Below, piece after piece: positions 1-5,654 of a stretch of 6,720 bases of DNA. Source of the stretch: Anaerolineae bacterium (GTDB lineage Bacteria > Chloroflexota > Anaerolineae > Epilineales > JAHCIE01); contig JAHCIE010000182.1 of NCBI GenBank assembly GCA_026129385.1, positions 1 to 6,720 of the forward strand, in the 5' to 3' direction. The translations under genes and the position numbers were made by a program. Below the pieces are notes generated by a model, which had not been told where the DNA came from, made no database searches, and saw nothing but the letters and a program-made list of their open reading frames with translations. Numbering within the stretch: position 1 is the stretch's first letter; every line of letters starts with the position of its first letter.

Positions 1-6
1 ATAGGT

Positions 7-11
7 AGGAG
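7..11 (+). promoter_or_regulatory. Shine-Dalgarno of the HD gene, unusually close
   Basis: AGGAG lies just 2 nt before the ATG at 14, where 5-9 nt is usual. Either initiation here is inefficient or a later in-frame GTG within the first 30 codons is used. The conserved part of the protein begins only near residue 29, so both remain possible. Confidence 0.45.
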
Positions 12-13
12 AG

Positions 14-754
14 ATGACAAGCCGGGATAAGCCGCAACACGAAGTCGATAGCACGGCTAACGGACCAGTAGCCAACGCGCTCGTGGCCTACCGCGTGGTG
101 TCCCTGGACGACCTGCGCCGCGATCCTGTCGTCAAGTCGTTCATCCGCCGCGCCAGTGAGCAGTTGAAGCTGATCGGCTATACGGAGCATGGCGAGCGGC
201 ACGCTACCCTGGTCGCCAAGATCGCCCACAACGTTCTTCAACGGCAGGGGCGACCTAATCGTATGGCGGATATGGCGGCCATTGCGGGCTACCTGCACGA
301 CGTTGGTAATGTGGTCCATCGTGAGCACCACGCCCAGACAAGCGCGCTGATTGCCTTTGATGTGCTGCAGCGGCTGGGTATGGACCCGGCGGAGACGGCG
401 ATTATTATGGGGGCGATTGGCAACCACGAGGAGGAGCGCGGTGACCCGGTGAGCGAGGTGGGGGCGGCGATCATCATCGCCGACAAGGCCGACGTGCATC
501 GCAGCCGGGTGCAGAATCCTGACCCGGCTGCCTTCGACATCCACGACCGGGTAAATTATGCGGCGACACGTTCCTTCGTGCAGGTGAGCGAAGATGGCAA
601 ACGCATCGGCATCCATATCGAGATCGACACGCACAGCGCGTCGATCATGGAATACTTCGAGATCTTCCTTAGCCGCATGGTCATGGCTCGCCGCGCCACC
701 CACTTCCTGGGCGCGCAATTTGAGCTGGTCATCAACGGTGTCCGCCTATACTGA
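14..754 (+). CDS. HD-domain phosphohydrolase, uncharacterised family
   Basis: This is a predicted soluble metal-dependent phosphohydrolase of 246 residues with an HD domain. Visible candidate metal ligands are H59 and H63 in YTEHGERH, the H95-D96 pair in GYLHDVGN, H102 and H105/H106 just after it, H138 in GNHEEE, and D157 in ADKADVHRSRV. After the HD core, the segment DIHDRVNYA (about 175-183) and the C-terminal block MEYFEIFLSRM to ELVINGVRLY (about 212-246) match, from memory, a stand-alone HD family common in Firmicutes and Chloroflexota whose substrate is not known. There is no signal peptide or membrane segment. The first 28 residues are poorly conserved, so the true start could lie a little downstream. 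The chosen ATG has AGGAG only 2 nt ahead of it, closer than usual. The gene is separated from argF by its own spacer, hairpin and promoter, so it is probably the end of an upstream transcript. A nucleotide substrate is likely from the fold; a cyclic dinucleotide is only speculation. Confidence 0.85.
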   Translation: MTSRDKPQHEVDSTANGPVANALVAYRVVSLDDLRRDPVVKSFIRRASEQLKLIGYTEHGERHATLVAKIAHNVLQRQGRPNRMADMAAIAGYLHDVGNVVHREHHAQTSALIAFDVLQRLGMDPAETAIIMGAIGNHEEERGDPVSEVGAAIIIADKADVHRSRVQNPDPAAFDIHDRVNYAATRSFVQVSEDGKRIGIHIEIDTHSASIMEYFEIFLSRMVMARRATHFLGAQFELVINGVRLY

Positions 755-784
755 GGCCGGACGTCTCATCCGCTGCGAAGGCGG

Positions 785-823
785 GGCGGGGGTTGCGGCG
801 CCAGGCGTGCCGCGACCCCCGCT
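785..823 (+). terminator. GC-rich hairpin after the HD gene, possible terminator
   Basis: Bases 785-799 pair with 809-823 around a 9-nt loop (800-808). The core is GCGGGGGT/ACCCCCGC and GCGGC/GCCGC, joined by a U-G wobble, with one more G-U at the outer end. It starts 30 nt after the HD gene stop and lies before the argF promoter, which is where a terminator would be expected. No T-run follows, so it is not a textbook intrinsic terminator. It could instead block 3'-end decay of the HD mRNA or help factor-dependent termination. Confidence 0.45.
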
Positions 824-870
824 GTCCGGGTATACGGCCCGTGCAGAGCGGGGACGTAGATGTGGAGCGA

Positions 871-900
871 TTTACGGGAATGCGGCGACGATGGTACAAT
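871..900 (+). promoter_or_regulatory. Predicted sigma-70-type promoter for argF-cdaA-cdaR
   Basis: A -35 candidate TTTACG (871-876, 4 of 6 matches to TTGACA) and a -10 TACAAT (895-900, 5 of 6) are separated by 18 bp. The -10 is preceded by TGG, giving the extended -10 form TGn. Transcription would begin near 907, leaving a leader of about 42 nt before the argF ATG at 949. No arginine-repressor box (two AT-rich half-sites related to TGAAT/ATTCA) is visible around it. Confidence 0.6.
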
Positions 901-948
901 AGGGTGTACAGGCTTCTCTCAACGACTACAACAAGGACGGGGCCGCGA

Positions 949-1872
949 ATGAAGGACTTTATCACATTAGCCCAATTGACGCCAGGTGAATTGCAGGGAC
1001 TGTTGGACCTGGCTGTCGCCCTCAAGATGAAGCAGAAACGAGGCCAGGGCGAGCCACTCCTGAAGGACAAGGTCCTGGGTATGGTTTTCCAGAAGCCATC
1101 CCTGCGCACCCGGGTATCCTTTGACATGGCGATGCTCCAATTGGGCGGCCATGCGCTATATCTGTCGCCGAATGAGATTCAGCTGGGCAGGCGCGAGAGC
1201 ACCGGCGATGTGGCGCGGGTGCTGAGTCGCTATGTGGATGCGATAATGGCGCGCGTCTTTGCCCACCAGGATGTGGTGGACCTGGCGTGCTATGCGTCCG
1301 TCCCGGTCATCAATGGCCTGTCCGACTACAGCCACCCGTGCCAGGGCCTCACCGACTTGCTGACCATCTACGAGAAACGCGGCTCCCTGGCTGGGGCGCG
1401 GCTTGTGTATCTTGGCGATGGCAACAATGTGGCGGCGTCGCTGATGTTTGGCGGCGCGTTGACGGGGATGCACGTCGTCGTCGCCAGTCCATCGGGCTAT
1501 GAGCCGCCGACTGATGTGGTCACGAGGGCGCGCGAGCTCGCCCAGGCGACGGGCGGCAGCATCACGCTGCTCGACGATCCGCACGGGGCGGCGCGGGGCG
1601 CGGATGTGCTGTACACTGACACCTGGGCCAGCATGGGGCAGGAGAGCGAGGCGGCCGAGCGGCGTACTGTCTTCCCGCCGTACCAAATCAACGCGGCGCT
1701 GCTGGGTGAGGCAACTCGCGACGTGCTGGTGATGCATTGCCTGCCTGCCCATCGCGGCGAAGAGATCACAGATGATGTGATGGATGGCCCGAATTCGGTA
1801 GTCTTTGACCAGGCCGAGAATCGATTGCACGCTCAGAAAGCGATCCTGGTGGAGTTGCTAGGCAAGGTGTGA
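949..1872 (+). CDS. argF: ornithine carbamoyltransferase
   Basis: This enzyme makes citrulline from ornithine and carbamoyl phosphate in cytoplasmic arginine biosynthesis. The 307-residue product has the family's usual length. Visible motifs are the carbamoyl-phosphate loop S51-L52-R53-T54-R55 followed by VSFDMAMLQLGG, H129-P130-C131-Q132 after SDYS, D224 with the S228-M229-G230 loop that contacts ornithine, and H263-C264-L265-P266 in HCLPAHRGEEI. The SMG loop and the HCLP motif distinguish it from aspartate carbamoyltransferase. The ATG at 949 is chosen because the family homology starts there (MKDFITLAQLT) and AAGGAC (933-938) lies upstream. The same frame is open back to a TTG at 793, but that would lie upstream of the predicted promoter and adds 52 residues that look like non-coding DNA. 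Only 4 bp separate its stop from cdaA, so the two are probably co-transcribed. Confidence 0.95.
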   Translation: MKDFITLAQLTPGELQGLLDLAVALKMKQKRGQGEPLLKDKVLGMVFQKPSLRTRVSFDMAMLQLGGHALYLSPNEIQLGRRESTGDVARVLSRYVDAIMARVFAHQDVVDLACYASVPVINGLSDYSHPCQGLTDLLTIYEKRGSLAGARLVYLGDGNNVAASLMFGGALTGMHVVVASPSGYEPPTDVVTRARELAQATGGSITLLDDPHGAARGADVLYTDTWASMGQESEAAERRTVFPPYQINAALLGEATRDVLVMHCLPAHRGEEITDDVMDGPNSVVFDQAENRLHAQKAILVELLGKV

Positions 1873-1876
1873 CGTT

Positions 1877-2818
1877 GTGGAAGTGTTCCAGAATCTGCGC
1901 CTGACGGCTCAGTGGGCGATATCGACGATCGATATCTTCACGATTCTCGATATCGCCCTGGTCGCGCTGGTTTTCTACGGCCTGCTGTTCTTGATTCGCG
2001 GCACGCAGGCGGTCCAACTCTTGCGCGGGATGCTCCTGTTTATCCTGATCATTGTCGTTCTGTCGAACGTGTTTCAACTGCGCGCTTTTAACTGGCTGCT
2101 ACGGCTGTCCTTCCCCGCGCTCCTCATCTCGATCCCCGTCATCTTTCAGCCGGAACTGCGCCGCGGCCTGGAGCGTCTGGGCCGCGCTGGCCGCTTTCTG
2201 ACGCCGGCGATGGGGGAGATCACGACACCGGGCGTGATTCAGGAGATCACGCGTGCGGTGGCGGAACTTTCGGATCGACATCACGGGGCGCTCATCGTGC
2301 TGGAGCGCGATACTGGCCTGCAGGATATCGCGGACACAGGCAAGAAGCTCGACGCGCTGGTGTCCGACGATTTATTGCTGACTATCTTCTTTCCCAAGAC
2401 GCCGCTCCACGACGGAGCGGTCATTATTCGGGGCAATCGCATTCTGGCAGCGCGCTCCGTTCTGCCCCTGGCGATGGGGCGCGAGCCGGATAGTCACCTG
2501 GGAACGCGCCACCTGGCGGCCATTGGTCTGACCGAGCGCACCGATGCCATAGTGATTGTTGTATCCGAGGAGACGGGTATCATCTCTATCGTACGCAACG
2601 GTATCATTCGTCGCCGTCTGGACGAGGGCCAGGTGTCGCGCCTCCTGTACCGTTGGTATCAGGGGCAGACGCAGGCCAGCCCTGACTGGTTCTCGCGCTT
2701 CCTGCGCCCCAACCAGAATGGGCAACCCAGGCCGGCGCCGGCCCCCGATGAGGGATTGCCGCCCGAAGACGAGACAGCCTTGGAGAAGCCAACGACGATG
2801 GGGAGGTCTGACGGGTAA
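1877..2818 (+). CDS. cdaA: membrane diadenylate cyclase CdaA (DacA/YbbP family)
   Basis: CdaA condenses two ATP into the second messenger c-di-AMP, which in bacteria controls potassium and osmolyte balance and cell-wall homeostasis. The 313-residue product has the expected layout. Three hydrophobic segments lie at about 18-40, 46-64 and 72-90. A cytoplasmic DAC domain at about 100-260 follows, with the D179-G180-A181 motif (HDGAVII) and LGTRH-AAIG near 208-217. Residues 268-313 are a Pro- and acid-rich tail. The usual RHR signature reads R211-H212-L213 here, a departure from the well-studied enzymes. Translation starts at GTG 1877, with AAGGTG (1864-1869) inside the end of argF as a Shine-Dalgarno. 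The stop overlaps the cdaR start (TAATG), suggesting translational coupling. Family identity is secure; full activity is inferred, given the altered motif. Confidence 0.93.
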   Translation: MEVFQNLRLTAQWAISTIDIFTILDIALVALVFYGLLFLIRGTQAVQLLRGMLLFILIIVVLSNVFQLRAFNWLLRLSFPALLISIPVIFQPELRRGLERLGRAGRFLTPAMGEITTPGVIQEITRAVAELSDRHHGALIVLERDTGLQDIADTGKKLDALVSDDLLLTIFFPKTPLHDGAVIIRGNRILAARSVLPLAMGREPDSHLGTRHLAAIGLTERTDAIVIVVSEETGIISIVRNGIIRRRLDEGQVSRLLYRWYQGQTQASPDWFSRFLRPNQNGQPRPAPAPDEGLPPEDETALEKPTTMGRSDG

Positions 2819-4062
2819 TGCGGGAATGGCTTGGCAACGCGGGGTCTATTATCCTGGCGGGGCTGCTAGCGGTGATGGTGTGGTTCGTGGCCGTGAACGA
2901 GACCAACCCACTCCAGGAGGGGGCCTACCCGCCGAGTGGCGCGCCGATTGAAGCCATCAACATGCCGGCAGGTCTGGAACTGTATGGCGGCCTGCCGGAG
3001 CGCGCTCAGGCACGGCTGCTAGCGCCCAAGACGTTCTGGGATGCGATGACATCAGCCGACTTTCGCGCCTTTGTTGACCTCAAGGGCCTGGAGCCGGGCA
3101 TCCATAGTTTGCCGGTCGAGGTGGTCTGCGCCTCGTGCGACGAGAATCGGGCGCGCATCGTGAATGTTACCCCGAAGCAGGTGGCGGTGCGCCTCGAGGC
3201 GACCACCAAGCGCGAGATGGAGGTCCAACTCAACATCATTGGCGAGGCAGCGCTGGGATATACGCTCCAACGCCCGATCATCACCCCGCCTCAGGTGACG
3301 CTGCGCGGCCCGCGCTCGGCCATCGACTCGATTGCCAAAGTGCAGGGAGCGATCATTGTCAACTCGGCCCGCGCGCCTGTTGAGCGCGCTGTGGACGTCT
3401 TTGCCGTTGACAAGAACGGCGATGAGGTGAAGGGCATCGCCATTGAGCCGCCGCAGGTAGCCGTGCGCATCCCTGTCGAGCAGGAGCAGGGCTTCCGCGA
3501 CCTGGCAGTTACGGTGGTGCGCGACATCCAGCCATCGACAGGCTACTGGATCAGCAATATTACGGTGGATCCGCCGACGGTGACGGTGAACGGTCCGCCG
3601 GCGTTGATTAAGTCGCTACCCAATTCGCTACAGACGACTCCATTGACGGAACGGGACGTGACGCAGAGCTTCCAGCGACGCATGCCACTGGTCGTGCCCG
3701 ATGGGGTGACGCTGGTAGGGCGGTCAGACCCGTCGGTACTGGTGAAGGTGGATGTGGAGGTCGAGCGCAGCGGCCGAACGATCGAGAAGACGCCCGAAAC
3801 CCGGAATCTAGCGCCTGACCTGACCGCGAGTGTGGCGCCGCAGCGGGTGCAGGTGATTCTGTCGGGGCCTATTCCTGAATTGCGTAAGCTCGACCCTGAC
3901 CGTGATGTGAACGTCGTGATCGACCTGGCCGGATTGGGGCCTGGTGTGTACACCATCACGCCGCAGGTGACAGTCGCGTCGGATGCGTTGCAGAAACGGC
4001 TGGTGCCGGACCGAGTAGAGGTGACCATCTCGGCCGGGACACCGACGCCCCGCCGACCGTGA
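2818..4062 (+). CDS. cdaR: YbbR-repeat protein CdaR, regulator of CdaA
   Basis: CdaR is a membrane-anchored extracytoplasmic protein that binds CdaA and modulates c-di-AMP synthesis. The 414-residue product has one N-terminal membrane segment (about 8-26, very hydrophobic, ending WFVAVNET) followed by tandem YbbR domains. The repeat signature is P-x-x-V-x-V followed by GP and a short helix. It is seen at about 155-172 (ITPPQVTLRGP), 250-267 (VDPPTVTVNGP) and 339-358 (VAPQRVQVILSGP). A first domain closes at about 117-127 (VTPKQVAVRLE). This implies about four repeats, as in typical CdaR. Its ATG shares a base with the cdaA stop, and GGAGG (2802-2806) serves as a slightly distant Shine-Dalgarno. 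glmM does not follow; the gene ends 14 bp from the stop of a convergent gene. The pairing with cdaA makes the assignment firm. Confidence 0.92.
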   Translation: MREWLGNAGSIILAGLLAVMVWFVAVNETNPLQEGAYPPSGAPIEAINMPAGLELYGGLPERAQARLLAPKTFWDAMTSADFRAFVDLKGLEPGIHSLPVEVVCASCDENRARIVNVTPKQVAVRLEATTKREMEVQLNIIGEAALGYTLQRPIITPPQVTLRGPRSAIDSIAKVQGAIIVNSARAPVERAVDVFAVDKNGDEVKGIAIEPPQVAVRIPVEQEQGFRDLAVTVVRDIQPSTGYWISNITVDPPTVTVNGPPALIKSLPNSLQTTPLTERDVTQSFQRRMPLVVPDGVTLVGRSDPSVLVKVDVEVERSGRTIEKTPETRNLAPDLTASVAPQRVQVILSGPIPELRKLDPDRDVNVVIDLAGLGPGVYTITPQVTVASDALQKRLVPDRVEVTISAGTPTPRRP

Positions 4063-4076
4063 CCGACGACGCGCCC

Positions 4077-4334
4077 TCAGTGGGAACTGATGGTGCGCAC
4101 GATGCGACCCTGTTCATCGACGATGACGCGGACGATACACGTCATCCGGCCGGTGTCTAGCTCCACCTGGGTACGGAAAGTGTAGATCATTTGCCCGGCG
4201 CTCTGGCCGTTCGACGTCGAGGGGACGACGCCTCTCATCTCGGGGAAGCGGCGAGTGACGTGGGCGATCACGCGGCGCGTGATGGCGGTGGGGGGCGACG
4301 GTGTGCGGGCGCTGGTCTGTGAGGTGGCTGTCAT
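4077..4334 (-). CDS. small protein of unknown function, related to the C25-like protein C-terminus
   Basis: I do not recognise this 85-residue protein by name. It has a Ser/Thr/Pro-rich start (residues 1-16), one predicted helix (about 18-33, RRVIAHVTRRFPEM) and then predicted strands at about 49-60, 65-73 and 77-84. There are no membrane segments and no signal peptide. The helix and the last two strands resemble the C-terminal domain of the C25-like protein at 6095-6720: RRV....-R-P at the helix and RV....-G-I....-H at the end. It may therefore be a free copy of that domain. The start at 4334 is chosen for a near-ideal AAGGAGG 5 nt upstream. The frame is open further upstream to 4490, but that part is Arg/Pro/Gly-rich and looks non-coding. 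It is the last gene of the minus-strand group, and its stop is 14 bp from the cdaR stop. Confidence 0.65.
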   Translation of the reverse strand: MTATSQTSARTPSPPTAITRRVIAHVTRRFPEMRGVVPSTSNGQSAGQMIYTFRTQVELDTGRMTCIVRVIVDEQGRIVRTISSH

Positions 4335-4339
4335 ACGTC

Positions 4340-4346
4340 CCTCCTT
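4340..4346 (-). promoter_or_regulatory. strong Shine-Dalgarno of the 85-residue gene
   Basis: On the minus strand AAGGAGG lies 5 nt before the ATG at 4334. It decides this start over the longer open frame reaching 4490. It is the strongest ribosome binding site in the window, which supports the short gene being real. Confidence 0.7.
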
Positions 4347-4349
4347 GCG

Positions 4350-4375
4350 GCGAGCCGGCAGGGGAGCCGGCCCGC
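4350..4375 (-). promoter_or_regulatory. GC hairpin directly ahead of the 85-residue gene's ribosome binding site
   Basis: In minus-strand RNA, 4375-4366 (GCGGGCCGGC) pairs with 4359-4350 (GCCGGCUCGC) around a 6-nt loop. That gives ten pairs, including one G-U that would be an A-C mismatch on the plus strand, so the structure is better in the minus-strand transcript. It ends 3 nt before the Shine-Dalgarno. It could end some ftsZ transcripts, stabilise the downstream message or tune initiation; there is no U-run. Confidence 0.45.
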
Positions 4376-4529
4376 CGCGTCCTGTCCTTGGCGCGATAGG
4401 TGAGCGGCGGCCGCAGGGGCAGCGAGCATCCGGGCCGCCTGGGAGGAGATGGGTTGACCGTGGGGCGGTCAGGCCCAGGCTGTGGCTCACCGGGGATTCG
4501 CGCGGTCATCATGGGGTTAACTGTTCCGA

Positions 4530-4589
4530 GGAACGGCCGGTAGAATCGCCGCCGGCCGCCTCTTCCAGAGCGGTTCCACCGGCCGTTCC
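4530..4589 (-). repeat. 12-bp perfect inverted repeat with nested hairpin downstream of ftsZ
   Basis: GGAACGGCCGGT at 4530-4541 is the exact reverse complement of ACCGGCCGTTCC at 4578-4589, with 36 nt between. Inside lies a second hairpin, CCGCCTCT (4556-4563) against AGAGCGG (4567-4573), with one bulge and a 3-nt loop. A competing short dyad GTTCC-GA-GGAAC sits at 4523-4534. The element begins 24 nt after the ftsZ stop. It may be a factor-dependent terminator or a 3'-end stabiliser; no U-run follows on the minus strand. Confidence 0.55.
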
Positions 4590-4613
4590 CCAGATCAGTC
4601 AACGATGCTGCCT

Positions 4614-5612
4614 CTAGCCGACGGCGGCCATACGCTGCGGCGCGGTGTTGGCGCGCCGTGCCACGGCCAGGCTGCTCGCGACGAGCATCACCTGGGCCTT
4701 GCCCGCGAGACGCGGGTCGATCAGAATCCCGAAGCGAATGTCGGCGTCGGGCCGCGCGGCGGCGGCGATGACGTCGACGGCGGCTTGCGCCTCCAGGATG
4801 GGCAGGTCGGGTCCGCAGGTGATGTTGACCAGTACGGCTCCTGCGCCCGATACGGCGATAGGGTCTACCAGGGGGCTGGCGAGGGCGACACGGGCCGCCG
4901 CGATGGCGGCGTCTGGCCCTCGACCCTGGCCGATAGCCAGTAGCCCCGAGCCGGCATCGCTGAGCAGGGCGCGCAGATCGGCCAGATCGAGATTGATCAG
5001 CCCTGGCAGCGTGATCAATTCGGAGATACCCTGAATAGCTTGACGTAACACGTCGTCGCCGACGCGGAGGGCCACGTCAAGGGTCAGGTTGCGGTCGGCG
5101 AGGTGCGCCAGGCGGTCATTGGAGACGATGATGACCGTATCCGCCGCTTCGCGCAGGCGCGTGATGCCCTGCTCGGCGGCCCGCTGGCGGCGCGCGCCCT
5201 CCCAAAGAAAGGGCCGCGTCACCACGGCGATGGTCAAGGCCCCCATCGAGCGGGCGACTTCGGCAATGATGGGCGCCGCGCCCGTACCTGTGCCGCCGCC
5301 CATGCCAGCGGCGACGAAGACGACATCTGCCCCGGCCAATGCCCGGCCAATGTCCTTGCGACTCTCTTCAGCGGCAGCCTCGCCCCGCGCGGGATCGCCG
5401 CCGCAGCCCAGGCCCGCCGTCGCGAGGGGGCCGAGACGCAAATGGGTCGGCGCTTCGCTGCGTTCCAGGGCCTGGCAGTCGGTGTTGGCGGCGATGAAGT
5501 CCACGCCACCTAGCCCGAACTGAATCATGCGGTCGACGGCATTGCCGCCGCCACCGCCGACGCCGACGACCTTGAGCAGGGCGGGCGGGGGAGGGGTGAC
5601 TTTGAGGCTCAT
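4614..5612 (-). CDS. ftsZ: FtsZ-type tubulin-like cell division GTPase, tail-less
   Basis: FtsZ polymerises with GTP into the cytoplasmic Z-ring that directs septum formation. The 332-residue product has the N-terminal nucleotide loop KVVGVGGGGGNAV (about 14-26), NTD-QAL (43-49), the tubulin signature GGGTGTG at 105-111 within AGMGGGTGTGAAP, an NDRL loop (165-168), and the T7 loop N207-L208-D209-L210-A211-D212, whose acidic residues trigger GTP hydrolysis across the interface. The core ends at about residue 314. Only some 18 residues follow, without the usual linker or the conserved C-terminal peptide that binds FtsA, SepF or ZipA. The ATG at 5612 is chosen because AAGGAG (5619-5624) lies 6 nt upstream; an in-frame TTG at 5642 would add 10 residues overlapping a hairpin. 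The gene follows mraZ by 40 bp and is probably co-transcribed. Family assignment is firm; whether it is the main FtsZ or a paralogue cannot be told from here. Confidence 0.92.
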   Translation of the reverse strand: MSLKVTPPPPALLKVVGVGGGGGNAVDRMIQFGLGGVDFIAANTDCQALERSEAPTHLRLGPLATAGLGCGGDPARGEAAAEESRKDIGRALAGADVVFVAAGMGGGTGTGAAPIIAEVARSMGALTIAVVTRPFLWEGARRQRAAEQGITRLREAADTVIIVSNDRLAHLADRNLTLDVALRVGDDVLRQAIQGISELITLPGLINLDLADLRALLSDAGSGLLAIGQGRGPDAAIAAARVALASPLVDPIAVSGAGAVLVNITCGPDLPILEAQAAVDVIAAAARPDADIRFGILIDPRLAGKAQVMLVASSLAVARRANTAPQRMAAVG

Positions 5613-5617
5613 CAGCG

Positions 5618-5624
5618 TCTCCTT
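5618..5624 (-). promoter_or_regulatory. Shine-Dalgarno fixing the ftsZ start
   Basis: AAGGAGA on the minus strand leaves 6 nt (counted from AAGGAG) before the ATG at 5612. It selects this ATG over the in-frame TTG at 5642, which would fall inside the upstream inverted repeat. Confidence 0.7.
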
Positions 5625-5630
5625 CTTCCA

Positions 5631-5654
5631 GGGTAGATACAAGGGTCTACCCTT
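5631..5654 (-). promoter_or_regulatory. overlapping inverted repeats between mraZ and ftsZ
   Basis: Two dyads share bases. GGGTAGA (5631-5637) is the exact reverse complement of TCTACCC (5646-5652), with 8 nt between. AAGGGT (5641-5646) and ACCCTT (5649-5654) form a 6-bp-arm palindrome around CT. In the transcript the two hairpins would exclude each other. The element touches the mraZ stop codon and ends 6 nt before the ftsZ Shine-Dalgarno, so it could tune ftsZ translation or be a protein-binding operator. Confidence 0.5.

Larger units (their letters stand above)
4335..4613. other. 279-bp spacer between ftsZ and the 85-residue gene, rich in inverted repeats
   Basis: No convincing gene lies in this stretch; its open frames have Arg/Pro/Gly-rich translations typical of GC-rich non-coding DNA. 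It holds three dyads. The first is the hairpin at 4350-4375. The second is TGACCG-5 nt-CGGTCA at 4455-4471. The third is a 12-bp perfect inverted repeat spanning 4530-4589. No good promoter was found on the minus strand, so the small gene is either read through from ftsZ or uses a promoter I cannot recognise. Confidence 0.6.

Noticed and set aside
793..948. A longer argF starting at TTG 793 with 52 extra residues
   Set aside because: The extension lies upstream of and across the predicted promoter, contains part of the GC hairpin and has no family resemblance. The ATG at 949 matches the normal OTC N-terminus.
4077..4090. TCAGT-GGGA-ACTGA hairpin as a terminator between the convergent genes
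   Set aside because: A five-pair stem with no flanking T-run, overlapping the small gene's stop codon, is too weak to call.
4335..4490. Longer form of the 85-residue protein, starting at 4490
   Set aside because: The extra 52 residues are Arg/Pro/Gly-rich without pattern and span the hairpin and Shine-Dalgarno of the shorter form.
4114..4602. Large minus-strand open frame overlapping the small gene and spacer
   Set aside because: Its translation is biased to Arg, Pro and Gly, as expected for an off-frame reading of GC-rich DNA, and it resembles no known family.
4597..4602. TTGACT on the minus strand as a -35 for the small gene
   Set aside because: No -10-like sequence lies 15-19 bp downstream.
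5613..5642. Ten-residue N-terminal extension of FtsZ from TTG 5642
   Set aside because: It overlaps the inverted repeat and lacks a Shine-Dalgarno, whereas the ATG at 5612 has AAGGAG at ideal spacing.
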